DNA of 64,000 nucleotides from Caldora sp965222765 (lineage in GTDB: Bacteria; Cyanobacteriota; Cyanobacteriia; Cyanobacteriales; Coleofasciculaceae), in assembly GCA_965222765.1 (NCBI GenBank), contig CBDCVG010000042.1, forward strand, positions 1-64,000, given 5' to 3'. The notes under the pieces are model-generated. The model had not been told where the DNA came from. It did not search any database and saw only the letters and a list, made by a program, of their open reading frames with translations. Shown here in pieces: positions 1 through 8,446 of this stretch. The first letter of the stretch is position 1; each line of letters begins with the position of its first letter. Made by a program: the position numbers and the translations under genes.

Positions 1-613
1 ACGCAATTCCGGCAGTGTTGGAGGCGTTACCTGTCTTGCCCACGTAAATATCATAACCTACGAGCATCACATCCCCACCCTCAAGAAATGGTCCTGGACC
101 ATATTTGCCATCTTTGTCTCCTGGAAATGGTTCTGGTTCAGGCATTGAGATAATGCGGGCGTCGCTGTTGGCCAATCGCTCACTAACCGTACGCCGAATC
201 GCAAAACGTTCCTTCCTACGATTGGGCTCATACATGGCAGTTTCAATGAATTTATTGCCGATCACCAAGATAGGATCTCGCGGAAAGGTTTGCATAACCG
301 TATCATTCATTTTTTCCAAAAAAGCTTCTTCCGATGGAAGGAGCTTTTCGACTTGATAAACAATGATCCCTCGATCCTCTAGTATCTTGATAATGCCGTT
401 GACTTGCTCAATGAATTGCCTATTTAAATCCGGGGCACATTCTTCAAGCCTCTTGCCACCATTCTCCTCAATAAACTTTATTGAAGACTTGGGCAGAAAC
501 TTTTTGGGGGCTTCCGCAAGTTTAGTTGGTAGGCGCACATTTGGGACGCCGACCACAACTTCTTTAAGCGCTCCCCACTCGTGATGAACTATTACTTGCT
601 TTTGATCAGTCAC
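1..613 (-). CDS. Amidinotransferase / arginine deiminase-superfamily protein, 3' end outside window
   Basis: The first 204 residues are visible and the gene runs off the left edge. The protein starts with a strand typical of guanidine-modifying enzymes (VHHEWGALKEVVVGVP) and later shows FPRDPILVIGNK and GPFLEGGDVMLVG, the regions holding the conserved Asp and substrate-contact residues of glycine/inosamine amidinotransferases and arginine deiminases. The catalytic His and Cys would lie in the missing C-terminus, so the reaction (amidino transfer or hydrolysis) cannot be fixed. The start is GTG at 611-613, chosen because a strong purine-rich ribosome binding site (AGGAAAGGA) lies just upstream. 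In cyanobacteria this family occurs in arginine metabolism and in natural-product clusters; which applies here is unknown. Confidence 0.75.
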   Translation of the reverse strand, partial: MTDQKQVIVHHEWGALKEVVVGVPNVRLPTKLAEAPKKFLPKSSIKFIEENGGKRLEECAPDLNRQFIEQVNGIIKILEDRGIIVYQVEKLLPSEEAFLEKMNDTVMQTFPRDPILVIGNKFIETAMYEPNRRKERFAIRRTVSERLANSDARIISMPEPEPFPGDKDGKYGPGPFLEGGDVMLVGYDIYVGKTGNASNTAGIA

Positions 614-749
614 AGTTCCTTTCCTCTTGGTAATTTGACACCCTAACTCATCAAAACGTACCACTTTCGGCAGTGTTATTTATTTGTTTTTAGTGCGAAA
701 AATATACCTTTAAGATTTTTTTAAGAAATGAAATTAACTTGTTTGGCAT

Positions 750-1145
750 TTAAATTATGATCAGATAATTACCTTTGTTGTTGCATTTTTGTCGACATTT
801 AATAATCAATACTCCTTTATTTAAAAGTTGATCTAACAAATACTCTAATTCTTCAATTGATTGAAAAAATCGATGTGCAAAATATTCTTTAGCTGAATGT
901 CAAACCCATTCAATGTAAGTTCTTAGGACTTAGGCGCTTAACTGTCATACTGAGGAGATAGTGAAGTATTCAGCATGACTTTTCAAACATCCTCTTAGCC
1001 GTTTGGATATCCTTCGCTACCGCTCAGGATGACATAATTACGTGACGGTGCTTAAGTCCTAGTTCTAATCTAGACTATACTTTGGAACATATTCTAAATG
1101 AATATTCAGCATTTCCTCTTCTATTTTCTTGATATAGGGCTTCCA
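750..1145 (-). pseudogene. IS630-like DDE transposase C-terminal relic, split by a MITE
   Basis: On the minus strand the stretch above the MITE reads HLEYVPKYSLD and the stretch below reads IEWV, a stop, then HSAKEYFAHRFF and SIEELEYLLDQLL. These join as the familiar end of IS630-type transposases (YSxDLNPIEWVW motif, whose E is catalytic). The expected Leu and Trp codons have become TAG and TGA, one base is out of frame, and a MITE at 924-1061 separates the halves. Only the C-terminal part remains. Seen in sequence; the family name rests on motif recall. Confidence 0.55.
924..1061. repeat. Palindromic MITE, copy 1, with 5-bp target duplication
   Basis: The element is a 138-bp imperfect palindrome with ends TAGGACTTA...TAAGTCCTA, whose two arms pair over most of their length (for example GTCATCCTGAGC against its degenerate complement). 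It is flanked on both sides by GTTCT (919-923 and 1062-1066), a direct repeat expected of a target-site duplication. It sits inside the transposase relic. Related copies lie at 2383-2496 and, degenerate, at 14008-14107. Confidence 0.75.
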
Positions 1146-1262
1146 TATTTATGAGGTACACGGTTAAACATCAAAGTCCCCTTTGCCAAGGAAGGGGGAT
1201 TTAGGGGAATAGAGATGTACCTCACGGATGCGAGAACTGCTATATATTCTTCTTTTAACTAC

Positions 1263-1799
1263 TCAATAAAGGGAAAAAGACTTAACAACTGTCTCAAACA
1301 CATCGTGCATTGTCTCCCAACGCTTCTCAGTAGTAGATACATTGAAGGTAAAGAGTTTGCCACGACTTACTCCGACACTAGCAATGTCGTGCCGTTCTTC
1401 ATTGGGCAGCTTGACACTGTATTCCAGTAGATAGTAGCTCTTATCACCAGACTCCAGCTTTTCTGCATTAACCAATTCTGCTTGGCGATTGGAATTTGGA
1501 GGAGCGATCGCATTTTTCTGTAACTGATAACCTACTTCACCCGGTGTTCCTAGCTCTGCAAGGGTTTTACCTTCAGGAACAGGACTGATAACAACACTAA
1601 CATTTTCTGTAATCTCAATAATGTCGTGGAGTACCACATCAGGACCATCAGTAACTTTGACGGGAAGCCAACCACTAGGATATAGAAACTCATAGCCATC
1701 GGTACTATCGACATAACTTTGCAGTCCGCTGACACCAGTACTACAGCCATACAGACCTAAGCTAAAGATGAGCATTAGTGCGGCAATTTTTTTGATCAT
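1263..1799 (-). CDS. psbP: CyanoP (PsbP-family) photosystem II lipoprotein
   Basis: The 178-residue protein has a lipoprotein signal peptide (MIKKIAALMLIFSLGLYGC, lipobox LYGC) followed by a PsbP fold: YEFLYPSGWLPV near the mature N-terminus, the VVLHDIIEITENVSVVISPV block, and a C-terminal ETVVKSFSLY. In cyanobacteria PsbP-like lipoproteins sit on the lumenal side of the thylakoid and help photosystem II assembly or stability. The start is the ATG at 1799, preceded by GGGAGAGG; an upstream ATG would add 12 residues that spoil the signal peptide. It is monocistronic, with relics on both sides. Confidence 0.9.
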   Translation of the reverse strand: MIKKIAALMLIFSLGLYGCSTGVSGLQSYVDSTDGYEFLYPSGWLPVKVTDGPDVVLHDIIEITENVSVVISPVPEGKTLAELGTPGEVGYQLQKNAIAPPNSNRQAELVNAEKLESGDKSYYLLEYSVKLPNEERHDIASVGVSRGKLFTFNVSTTEKRWETMHDVFETVVKSFSLY

Positions 1800-2168
1800 T
1801 TTCCTCTCCCTTAAATCCAACCTATAAATGGGCAAAGGTTAGACGCTTACACCTAAAAAATTAATCGTTGGAAAAATTATCACCAAGGAAATTAAAGGCG
1901 TAGCCATACCCTTTTTTGAACAGTAGTAAGATAGTGACAGTAAGTATCTTACTGTTTACCCATAAGCATTAACACTTTAGCAGAGTGTGGGTGTTTCACA
2001 ATAGTAGTCTTGGATAATGTGTCCAATTACTTTGTAGTAAATTAGTGTCTTTGTCTGATGATGTTATCAGCTTTGCTCGTGCAGTAGGCAATCACATTTC
2101 ATTATCAGCTCTAACATTATCAGCTTTAACATCAACATTTCAACAAGTGCTTTAATTGGCAATTCGTC

Positions 2169-2382
2169 ATGCAGCGAGATTCGATTTTTTTCCAACTTTT
2201 CCAACAATCAGCTGGATTAATATTTGAAATACTCGAAAAAACACCTGCCAATGCAACAGAATGATGGCTTTGATTCATTGGCAGTTCAGGAACCGAAATT
2301 TGAAATTGATGGAGTATTATTACCTCCAGAGATGGAAGGTGCAGGTGTTGTCTACTTTTACGAAGTCTAATTTCAACAAGAC
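2169..2382 (+). pseudogene. DUF2887 (Rpn/PD-(D/E)XK-type) gene relic cut by a MITE
   Basis: The frame starts MQRDSIFFQLFQQSAGLIF and, after a frameshift near 2260, continues GFDSLAVQEPKFEIDGVLLP and EGAGVVYFYEV, then a stop where Gln is expected (CAA to TAA), then FQQD. This matches the N-terminal third of cyanobacterial DUF2887 proteins, relatives of Rpn-type recombination nucleases. The match ends exactly where the palindromic MITE begins, and no continuation is seen beyond it. It is clearly inactive. Confidence 0.6.
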
Positions 2383-2496
2383 TAGGACTTAGGCACTCAA
2401 CTATCATGCTAAGTTGCTCGTGAAGCATCTGGGCTGTTTGGAGATCCTGCGCTATTGCTCAGGATGAGATAATTCAATTACTGTGCGTAAGTCCTA
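2383..2496. repeat. Palindromic MITE, copy 2
   Basis: Ends TAGGACTTAGGCAC and GTGCGTAAGTCCTA are inverted copies of each other and match copy 1 at 924-1061. The inner arms carry the same CATCCTGAGC-type block. No matching target duplication is visible here. It truncates the DUF2887 relic. Confidence 0.7.
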
Positions 2497-2640
2497 GTAT
2501 ACTATAATTCATTCGATTAGTATGGGTGGGTCAATTCAACAGCGCTAATTTAATAAATAGAACAATTGACACTGTTTTACGTCTGAGAAAAAAAAGTATT
2601 GAGAGCAATCTGGAAAGAACACCATCTTGGAGGAAATACT

Positions 2641-3444
2641 ATGAGCCAGACTTATCACAAGCTTACTATTGTGGGATTAGCGACTGTAATGCTTGCAATT
2701 CCCTCGATTGTCCATGCTCAGCTATCACCAATTTCTCGGCAAGTTGCTTTAGAGTCTGAGCAAGAGCAGCTGAGTGCAGTGGATTTGTATAACCGGGGTG
2801 TTGATAAGCTGGATGCAGGGGATTACAGTGGTGCTATTTCCGACTTCAGCGATGCGCTAAAACTCGACCCTAGTGATGCTGATAGCCACTATAATCGAGG
2901 CTATGCTTATCAAACTCTAGGAAATCAGCAGGCAGCAGTTTATGACTACACCGAGGCGATTAAAATTAAGCCAGATTTTGAGCAGGCTTACACCAACCGA
3001 GGTACTGCTTATCTTGCTTTGAAGAAGTACCAAGAAGCGATCGCTGATTTTAATGAGGTAATTAAGCTAAGTCCTAAAAATGAGGCAGCTTTTTTAAGTA
3101 GAGGTAATGCTAAGCAGCAACTAGGAGACTATCAGGCAGCTTTAGCAGATTACGAGGAGGTAATCTCACACAATTCGCAAAATGCGATGGCTTATTACCA
3201 GCGAGGTTTAAGCTACAACCAATTGGAACAGCATAATAATGCTCTGGCTGATTACACTGAGGCTCTAAGGATTCAACCAACTTTTGCAGAAGCTTTTTAC
3301 AATCGTGGTATTACCAAATTCAAGCTCAAAAATATTGAGCAAGCCATCGAAGATTTGGAAAAAGCTGCTGAACTTTATCAACAAGAGGGCAGGACAGAGA
3401 ATTACCAGAGTGCAATGAATGCTATTCAACAAATTCAAGAGTAA
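2641..3444 (+). CDS. Secreted tetratricopeptide (TPR) repeat protein
   Basis: The 267-residue protein begins with a cleavable signal peptide (MSQTYHKLTIVGLATVMLAI, cleavage near VHA-Q) and then has about six TPR units from residue 45 to 265, with repeated AxxDYxxAI and AYxxRGxAY signatures. TPR arrays are protein-protein scaffolds, and the signal peptide places it in periplasm or thylakoid lumen. The start ATG at 2641 has GGAGG 8 bases upstream; an in-frame extension to 2599 lacks a ribosome site. The partner is unknown. Confidence 0.85.
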   Translation: MSQTYHKLTIVGLATVMLAIPSIVHAQLSPISRQVALESEQEQLSAVDLYNRGVDKLDAGDYSGAISDFSDALKLDPSDADSHYNRGYAYQTLGNQQAAVYDYTEAIKIKPDFEQAYTNRGTAYLALKKYQEAIADFNEVIKLSPKNEAAFLSRGNAKQQLGDYQAALADYEEVISHNSQNAMAYYQRGLSYNQLEQHNNALADYTEALRIQPTFAEAFYNRGITKFKLKNIEQAIEDLEKAAELYQQEGRTENYQSAMNAIQQIQE

Positions 3445-3496
3445 CCAGGAGCTTGAGTTACTTAGTTTTTTCTCTGTCACTGTTGCCTTAGCTCCA

Positions 3497-3676
3497 TCAG
3501 CCCATACTGGAGGCTGAGTAGGCAATAAATATTAAGCTGCTAACCAATGCTAGAGCACCTATACCATAGAAAATATAGTTGCGCTTTTGGGTTGCAGTTG
3601 GAGGCGTTGCCTGATAAATTTTGGGCTCTTTAGCAAAGTTATTTAACCTTCCACCGTCTTCTTCAATAAATGGCAT
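3497..3676 (-). CDS. psb34: Psb34 (Ssl1498-family) photosystem II assembly small protein
   Basis: This 59-residue ORF has the N-terminal motif GGRLNNFAKEPKIY, characteristic of the cyanobacterial Ssl1498/Psb34 family and similar to the N-terminal arm of Hlips, followed by a single transmembrane helix (about residues 34-53). Psb34 is known to bind CP47-containing photosystem II assembly intermediates and to influence Hlip attachment. The assignment rests on the motif, length and single helix. It lies alone between a TPR gene and the slt locus. Confidence 0.75.
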   Translation of the reverse strand: MPFIEEDGGRLNNFAKEPKIYQATPPTATQKRNYIFYGIGALALVSSLIFIAYSASSMG

Positions 3677-3796
3677 GAATAAAAACCCTTGTTTGATGAA
3701 CTGACATCGGTGTTGTCAACACCGATGTTAATAATTTTACTATATCATAACAAATCTTTACATTTTTTATTCGGCTCTGCCTTGCCCTTTGTCGGT

Positions 3797-6158
3797 TCAT
3801 TGACTCATAGCAGTTGATTCGCCAGTTGAATATTCAGCCAACCGCTCAGCCACTTGTGGGTCGTACAATCGCAAGTAATTCCAGTAGTTGCCAAAAACCT
3901 GTTTAACGTAGTTTCTGGTTTCATCAAAAGGAATAGTTTCAACAAATTCATCTGGATCAGTGGCAACCCTCTCCGGAAACCACTTTGCTGTGTTACCTTG
4001 ACCAGCATTGTAACTGGCAACTGCCAGTAATGAATTGTTTTGATGGGCTTGGTGAGTTTGTGCCAAGAACCAAGTACCTAGTTTAATGTTGTCCTCGGGC
4101 TTTTCTAGAGCATATTTTTTCAAAGAGAGTTTTTCTGCAGCCCAAGCACCAGTACTAGGCATTACCTGCATTAAGCCAATAGCACCAGCCGTAGAATGAA
4201 CATCCGGTTCAAATCTAGACTCCTGTCGAATCAAAGCACTTACCAATAAGGGATTAATTTTACGCTGTTGTGACTCAGTCATAATCGCCTCTGCAAAAGG
4301 CAACGGATACAAACCCTGCCAGTAAGTTAATTTTTGACAAAGAGTTTTGTATTCAGCTTGCTCTTCTGGTAGTTCTCGATCCTCAAGCTTCGAGATCTGA
4401 GAAATCCCTTGCAAATGCTTTCCCACAGCTAGCAGTATTAAACCATCGGTGAACTGTTCGGCAACCTTTGGCTGGAGTCGATTTTGAAATTCTGCCTGCC
4501 ACAAAGCCCAGGCATCCTGATCTTGAGCCAATTGATATAGTTCTTTCAATGCCGCAGAACCTAATGGTAGTGAAGGCCTAACAGGAGGAACTACTACTTT
4601 GGGTTGTTGCTTACCCACTGTAGAAAAGTCTCCTACATCCCAGCCTAGATGTACTGCAGACCGCCAGGCGTAGTAAGACTGGGGATAGTTAGCCACAACC
4701 TTCTCAAAAATAGCTTTGGCATCCTGTTGACGCCCTAGTTTACTTGCCCACTTTCCTGCCCAAAAACCGGCTTGACGTGCTGGCTCACTATTGGGATTTT
4801 CTGTGAGTATAGGTTCCGCCGATTCTAAGGCTCCCCCCAAATCTCCCTTCTTTGCCTGAGCCTAGAGCCCTCTGCCACCGATATTCTGCTGCGGCATCGG
4901 AAGTACTGTAGTTAGTAAGCAACAATTGACGTGCTTCTTGAGCAGCTTGCTCACTGCCGAGACGCCTGAGGACTTTAGCTTTGGCTAAGAGGGCATCTCC
5001 AGCTTGATCAGGAAATTGGCTGATAACTTGGTCAAGATAAGGTGCTGCTTCGATATCTAGTTCGAGTTTAGCAATTTGGATTAGAGCCTTAGGAGTTTCT
5101 TCATCCTGAGGAAACTCACGCACCATCTCCTTATAGGCACGTTTTGCTTTTGTTGACTTCTCTGCCAATTGGAGTCCCCTAGCCACTAAATAGGCATTTT
5201 CAGCTGTGGGTGCAGCTTTAGCATAAGCAGCACTAGCTTGACCATATTTTCGGTCTTGCCAGTAGCTGACAGCTATCGCTTCCCAATCTTCTGGCTTGAT
5301 AATTGCTTGGTCTTTAGAATTTTCAGCTTTACCGTAGTTGCCTACCAACTGATCTAACACTGGGATAGTTTCCGGTTGGTCAAAAGCATACCTTGCCAGC
5401 AACAGCATTAGTTTCATGGCTGCTTAGGACTCTTCCCGAAGTCGCTGCCGTATAAGTTCCAAAATGCGGGGATGAGAAGGATATTTTGCGATCGCAACCT
5501 CCCAGTATTTCGGATCTTCTGGGGAAAATTGATATAGTTGCTTTATTTGTTCGAGGGTGCTGGTATCAGCATCAGAGCCTCCAGTAAGCTTTTCTAGATG
5601 TGGTGAGTCCTGGGAAAACAGAGCATACAAAGCTTCAGCTGCTACTGGATTATGGGAATAGTATTTGAGTAAATCTTCCCAAGCTTTCTTAGCTTTGGCT
5701 TGATCACCAATCATTTCGTAAGCTTGCGCTCTTTTCAAAGCAATATGTGCCGCTAATATTGGGTACTCCCCTTCTAATCCTTTCAACCAGCGGAGCGCCT
5801 CTTCTCCCTGCTTTTGTGCAATTGAATCCGCTGCTAAAAGATAACGGGCGCGGGAGCGATCAACAGATTTTTTTCCTTGGGCAATTTCTTGGAGTGGTTT
5901 TAGCCGCTGGGCAATTGGTGTAGAGGCTAGTTGCAGCACGGGCGTCTGTGCGTTGTCTCCCCGAATGATGAAATTATGTACCTGGAACTGAAACAACCTA
6001 GCTTTTTGTCCCAACCTACTGTTCGGATTGATCGCTAACAAGGTCATTCCCATGATTAGAGATAACAATCCGACACCTGAAGTAAGTGCCAGTTGCTTTC
6101 TTTGTTCTTTGCGCTTTGACACACTGTAGGGAGAAAAAATCGGGCGATGTTTTTTCAT
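3797..6158 (-). pseudogene. slt: Soluble lytic murein transglycosylase (Slt type), disrupted
   Basis: Three consecutive frames make one cyanobacterial Slt protein of about 787 codons: an N-terminal membrane anchor (near residues 25-45), a long TPR-like helical region, and a C-terminal SLT domain with the catalytic Glu in ALIRQESRFEP plus GLMQVMP and ASYNAGQGN. Two lesions interrupt it: an in-frame TAA at 5424-5426 (LREES-stop) and one extra base near 4862, where RWQRAL should run directly into AQAKKGDLGGALESA. The frame after 4862 stays open to the end. If the extra base is a sequencing error, the TAA still remains. The enzyme would cleave peptidoglycan with 1,6-anhydro product formation. Confidence 0.8.
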
Positions 6159-6277
6159 GAACCTTTTGGTAATGTATATTCAGCTCCAATCGGGGTAATA
6201 TAACAATCTTAGGAGAGTTGCGTACACAAGACAGCAGTAAGTTTTGAAATATAGCACTAATTAAGCTGAAAAAACTA

Positions 6278-6385
6278 ATGGATCGGGGAAAAATAGTTGC
6301 AATTATCACTGGAGCAATTTCAATACTGTTGGCGATCGCTTATCTGAATGATTTGTCCAACTTTTGGACTTCAGAGGAGAAATGA
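6278..6385 (+). CDS. Small membrane protein, possibly frameshifted
   Basis: The ORF encodes 35 residues beginning MDRGKIVAIITGAISILLAI, a basic start followed by one hydrophobic helix. Right after the helix another frame reads LLDFRGEMIPAPVSQ and stays open to a TAG at 6445-6447, which resembles the end I recall for short conserved cyanobacterial proteins of this kind. A local insertion of about five bases around 6345-6355 would explain the switch. No clear ribosome binding site. Low confidence in function and state. Confidence 0.35.
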   Translation: MDRGKIVAIITGAISILLAIAYLNDLSNFWTSEEK

Positions 6386-6529
6386 TACCAGCTCCTGTTA
6401 GTCAGCTACCGCTGGCTATGCTCGTGGAAACTTGGCTGAATCATTAGTCATTGGTGATAATGACCAATGACTCTCTAAAACTTGACATAGAAGCCTTTGT
6501 CTGTTTTTCAAATCCAGAGCAAATTCCAT

Positions 6530-6660
6530 CAGAGCACTGCCAATGCAACGACCTTGAAAGTCTGGGATCGACAGCAACCATGTGAGATTTCACCGAAAGC
6601 GGCGGGAAGCCCATTCCTTCAAGGGATGGGAGGGGATAGCCGCCCGCCACTTGGTTGTTA
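6530..6660 (+). mobile_element. IS200/IS605-type end relic with hairpin
   Basis: The sequence carries a stem CCCATTCC / GGGATGGG (6610-6617 and 6623-6630) inside a GGGAAGCCC...GGGAGGGG context, the usual shape of the subterminal hairpins of IS200/IS605 elements; the hairpin at 14300-14320 next to tnpA is similar. No convincing transposase frame remains. Probably a right-end scar. Confidence 0.35.
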
Positions 6661-6703
6661 GTTATTTTTGTTGAAAAATTTCCTCTTTCAGAAAAAGATA
6701 ACC

Positions 6704-6792
6704 TCACAGCGATCGCATCTGCATCAATCATTACATGCCATCACCACTTCTGCTTACTCTTACCTAATCTTCTTAATAATTTTGTTGTCGCT
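6704..6792 (-). pseudogene. hisE fragment, partial duplicate
   Basis: About 90 bases are clearly homologous to 7555-7648 inside hisIE; both contain ATGCCATCACCACTTCTGCT and AATCTTCTT plus the neighbouring GCGATCGC block, in the same orientation. The copy has several stop codons in the hisE frame and no flanking hisIE sequence, so it is a dead partial duplication lying about 0.8 kb downstream of the intact gene. Confidence 0.7.
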
Positions 6793-6897
6793 TCGTCAAC
6801 TTCCTACCTTAAGCTAGTCAACTGAAGATATAGATTCATTGACTCCTTCTTGATAGGATAATAATTTCCTATAAATTGCTAAGTTGTCATCCACATT

Positions 6898-7357
6898 TTA
6901 ATCTGGTAAATATTCGGAATTCAACAATTGCTCAGGTGTGTAAGGGCAATTTAAGGGAAAAGTCTCTAACGGTAAACCTGTTTCATCTGCTGCCTGTGCG
7001 CAGGCATTTGCATAGCATTCAGCAAATACCTCTTGAAGATAGTTTACTAAGCTCGGTGAATCTTTCAAATCATCGTTGACACGCCTACGATGTTCCCGAA
7101 TGCTGCCTCGCCAACTACCACTACGGCATTCTAGTTGATATTGCCATTTAAGAAGATGAAGCAGAATTACCACGAGGTTACTTTTCAGACTTTTCCGCTC
7201 CCGTCTTGACATATCTTCAATTTCTTCGAATCAAGTTTTTCCAATCTACGGAACTGTAGTTTTGAGTGCGCAATTGTTCCACTGTAGTCTCAATCCAACG
7301 CACAAAGTCGGCTTCATAGAGACTCTTTTGGTAGGCTTGCAGTTCAGCTGACATCAT
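6898..7357 (-). pseudogene. DUF29-family protein, single-base frameshift
   Basis: The joined protein of about 152 residues runs from MMSAELQAYQKSLYEADFVR through LIEEIEDMSRRERKSLKSNL, the WQYQ..RSGSWRGSI block and the C-terminal ETFPLNCPYTPEQLL, which is the full DUF29 pattern. One extra base near 7228 breaks the frame (ATT CGA AGA instead of ATT GAA GAA). The start has AGGAGA just upstream. DUF29 proteins are frequent in cyanobacteria and of unknown function. It is otherwise undamaged, so it may be intact in the living genome. Confidence 0.75.
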
Positions 7358-7458
7358 TTGTCTCCTGCGTTTTCATCTATTCTTCTTTTGTTACACCGGC
7401 TTGATTCAGCAAGCCCTAATTAGACTCTTCAAGCAAAATCTTTCTACCCCAGCTCACC

Positions 7459-8103
7459 TTACCTACGGCGTTGTTGCAATTTTCGATAAACATCCCGTAC
7501 ATCAACTTTGTGGTGAGCTAAAGCAACCAAAGTGTGATAAAACAAGTCTGCTACCTCAGAAGCGATCGCTTCTGGATCATCATCCTTACATGCCATCACC
7601 ACTTCTGCTGACTCTTCCCCAATCTTCTTGAGAATTTTGTTATCCCCACCATTTAACAGCTTAGCTGTATAGGAACCTTCTACTGGATTGTCCCGGCGAT
7701 CGCATATTACTTCAAACACCTGAGATAAGGTATCAGCGACGGGTGCAACTTTTTTCCCATCTACTTGATGGAAACAGCTTCGTTCTCCTGTATGGCAGGC
7801 AATATCTCCCATCTGTTCTACCGTAACCAATAAGGCATCACTGTCACAGTCATAACGAAGAGTACGGACTTTTTGAAGATGACCAGAAGTTGCTCCTTTA
7901 TGCCATAACTCTTGACGGGAGCGACTCCAAAACCAAGTTTCGCCAGTTTCTAAGGTCTTTTGCAAGGATTCTCGATTCATCCAAGCCATCATCAGTACCG
8001 TACCATCTAGGTAATCCTGAACGATCGCTGGTACTAATCCCTGGTCATTGTAGCGAATTTCTTCAATTGGGATAGCTTGGCTTAGGGAAGTAGATTCGTT
8101 CAT
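7459..8103 (-). CDS. hisIE: Bifunctional phosphoribosyl-AMP cyclohydrolase / phosphoribosyl-ATP pyrophosphatase
   Basis: The 214-residue protein has the HisI domain first (VPAIVQDYLDGTVLMMAWMN, WFWSRSRQELWHKG, the metal/substrate block CDSDALL and CHTGERSCF) and the HisE domain second (DNKILKKIGEESAEVVMA, ASEVADLFYHTLVAL). It performs steps two and three of histidine biosynthesis in the cytoplasm. I start it at the ATG at 8103; the frame stays open upstream to 8274 only because a toxin relic happens to be in phase. Length and domains are normal for the fused form. Confidence 0.93.
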   Translation of the reverse strand: MNESTSLSQAIPIEEIRYNDQGLVPAIVQDYLDGTVLMMAWMNRESLQKTLETGETWFWSRSRQELWHKGATSGHLQKVRTLRYDCDSDALLVTVEQMGDIACHTGERSCFHQVDGKKVAPVADTLSQVFEVICDRRDNPVEGSYTAKLLNGGDNKILKKIGEESAEVVMACKDDDPEAIASEVADLFYHTLVALAHHKVDVRDVYRKLQQRRR

Positions 8104-8420
8104 TGGAGGATAATATTGTTGAGTTGTGATAACAGTAGCTTGTTCTTTAGCTGCTATAGCCAAAATTACTAAAACCTTTGGTACTAGAGGCTTCAAATCC
8201 GCCAAACGATTAGATACTGCTGGCAAAACAATTACTGCAATATCAAACTGTAGCAGATTCTGTTGAAACGACAAGTTGCGATCGCAACTTGCTTTTCAGT
8301 GTCCTCAAGAAGGGCAATAACTTGTTCTCTTGTCACAGTTGGAAATCCATCTAAAAAGTCGTTAATTGATTCCCCTCCTTTAAGATAATCAAGAAGAAAA
8401 GAGAAGGCGATCCCAGCCGA
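8104..8420 (-). pseudogene. DUF433-DUF5615 toxin-antitoxin relic
   Basis: Reading leftwards, 8410 to 8280 encodes FSFLLDYLKGGESINDFLDG and FPTVTREQVIALLED, the C-terminal half of DUF433 antitoxins. It is followed by DIAVIVLPAVSNRLADLKPL, the end of a DUF5615 PIN-like toxin, which then runs in frame into hisIE. The antitoxin N-terminus and most of the toxin are gone. An intact pair of the same type lies at 41448-42214. Confidence 0.6.
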
Positions 8421-8446
8421 GATATTTAGTGCAACTAAATCTACCC

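Noticed and set aside
1924..1952. AGTAAGATA...TATCTTACT hairpin upstream of psbP
   Set aside because: A nine-base stem in AT-rich DNA could be chance; no regulator is implied by the context.
2132..2428. Minus-strand ORF of 98 codons
   Set aside because: It lies antisense to the DUF2887 relic and part of the MITE; its composition is that of a shadow frame.
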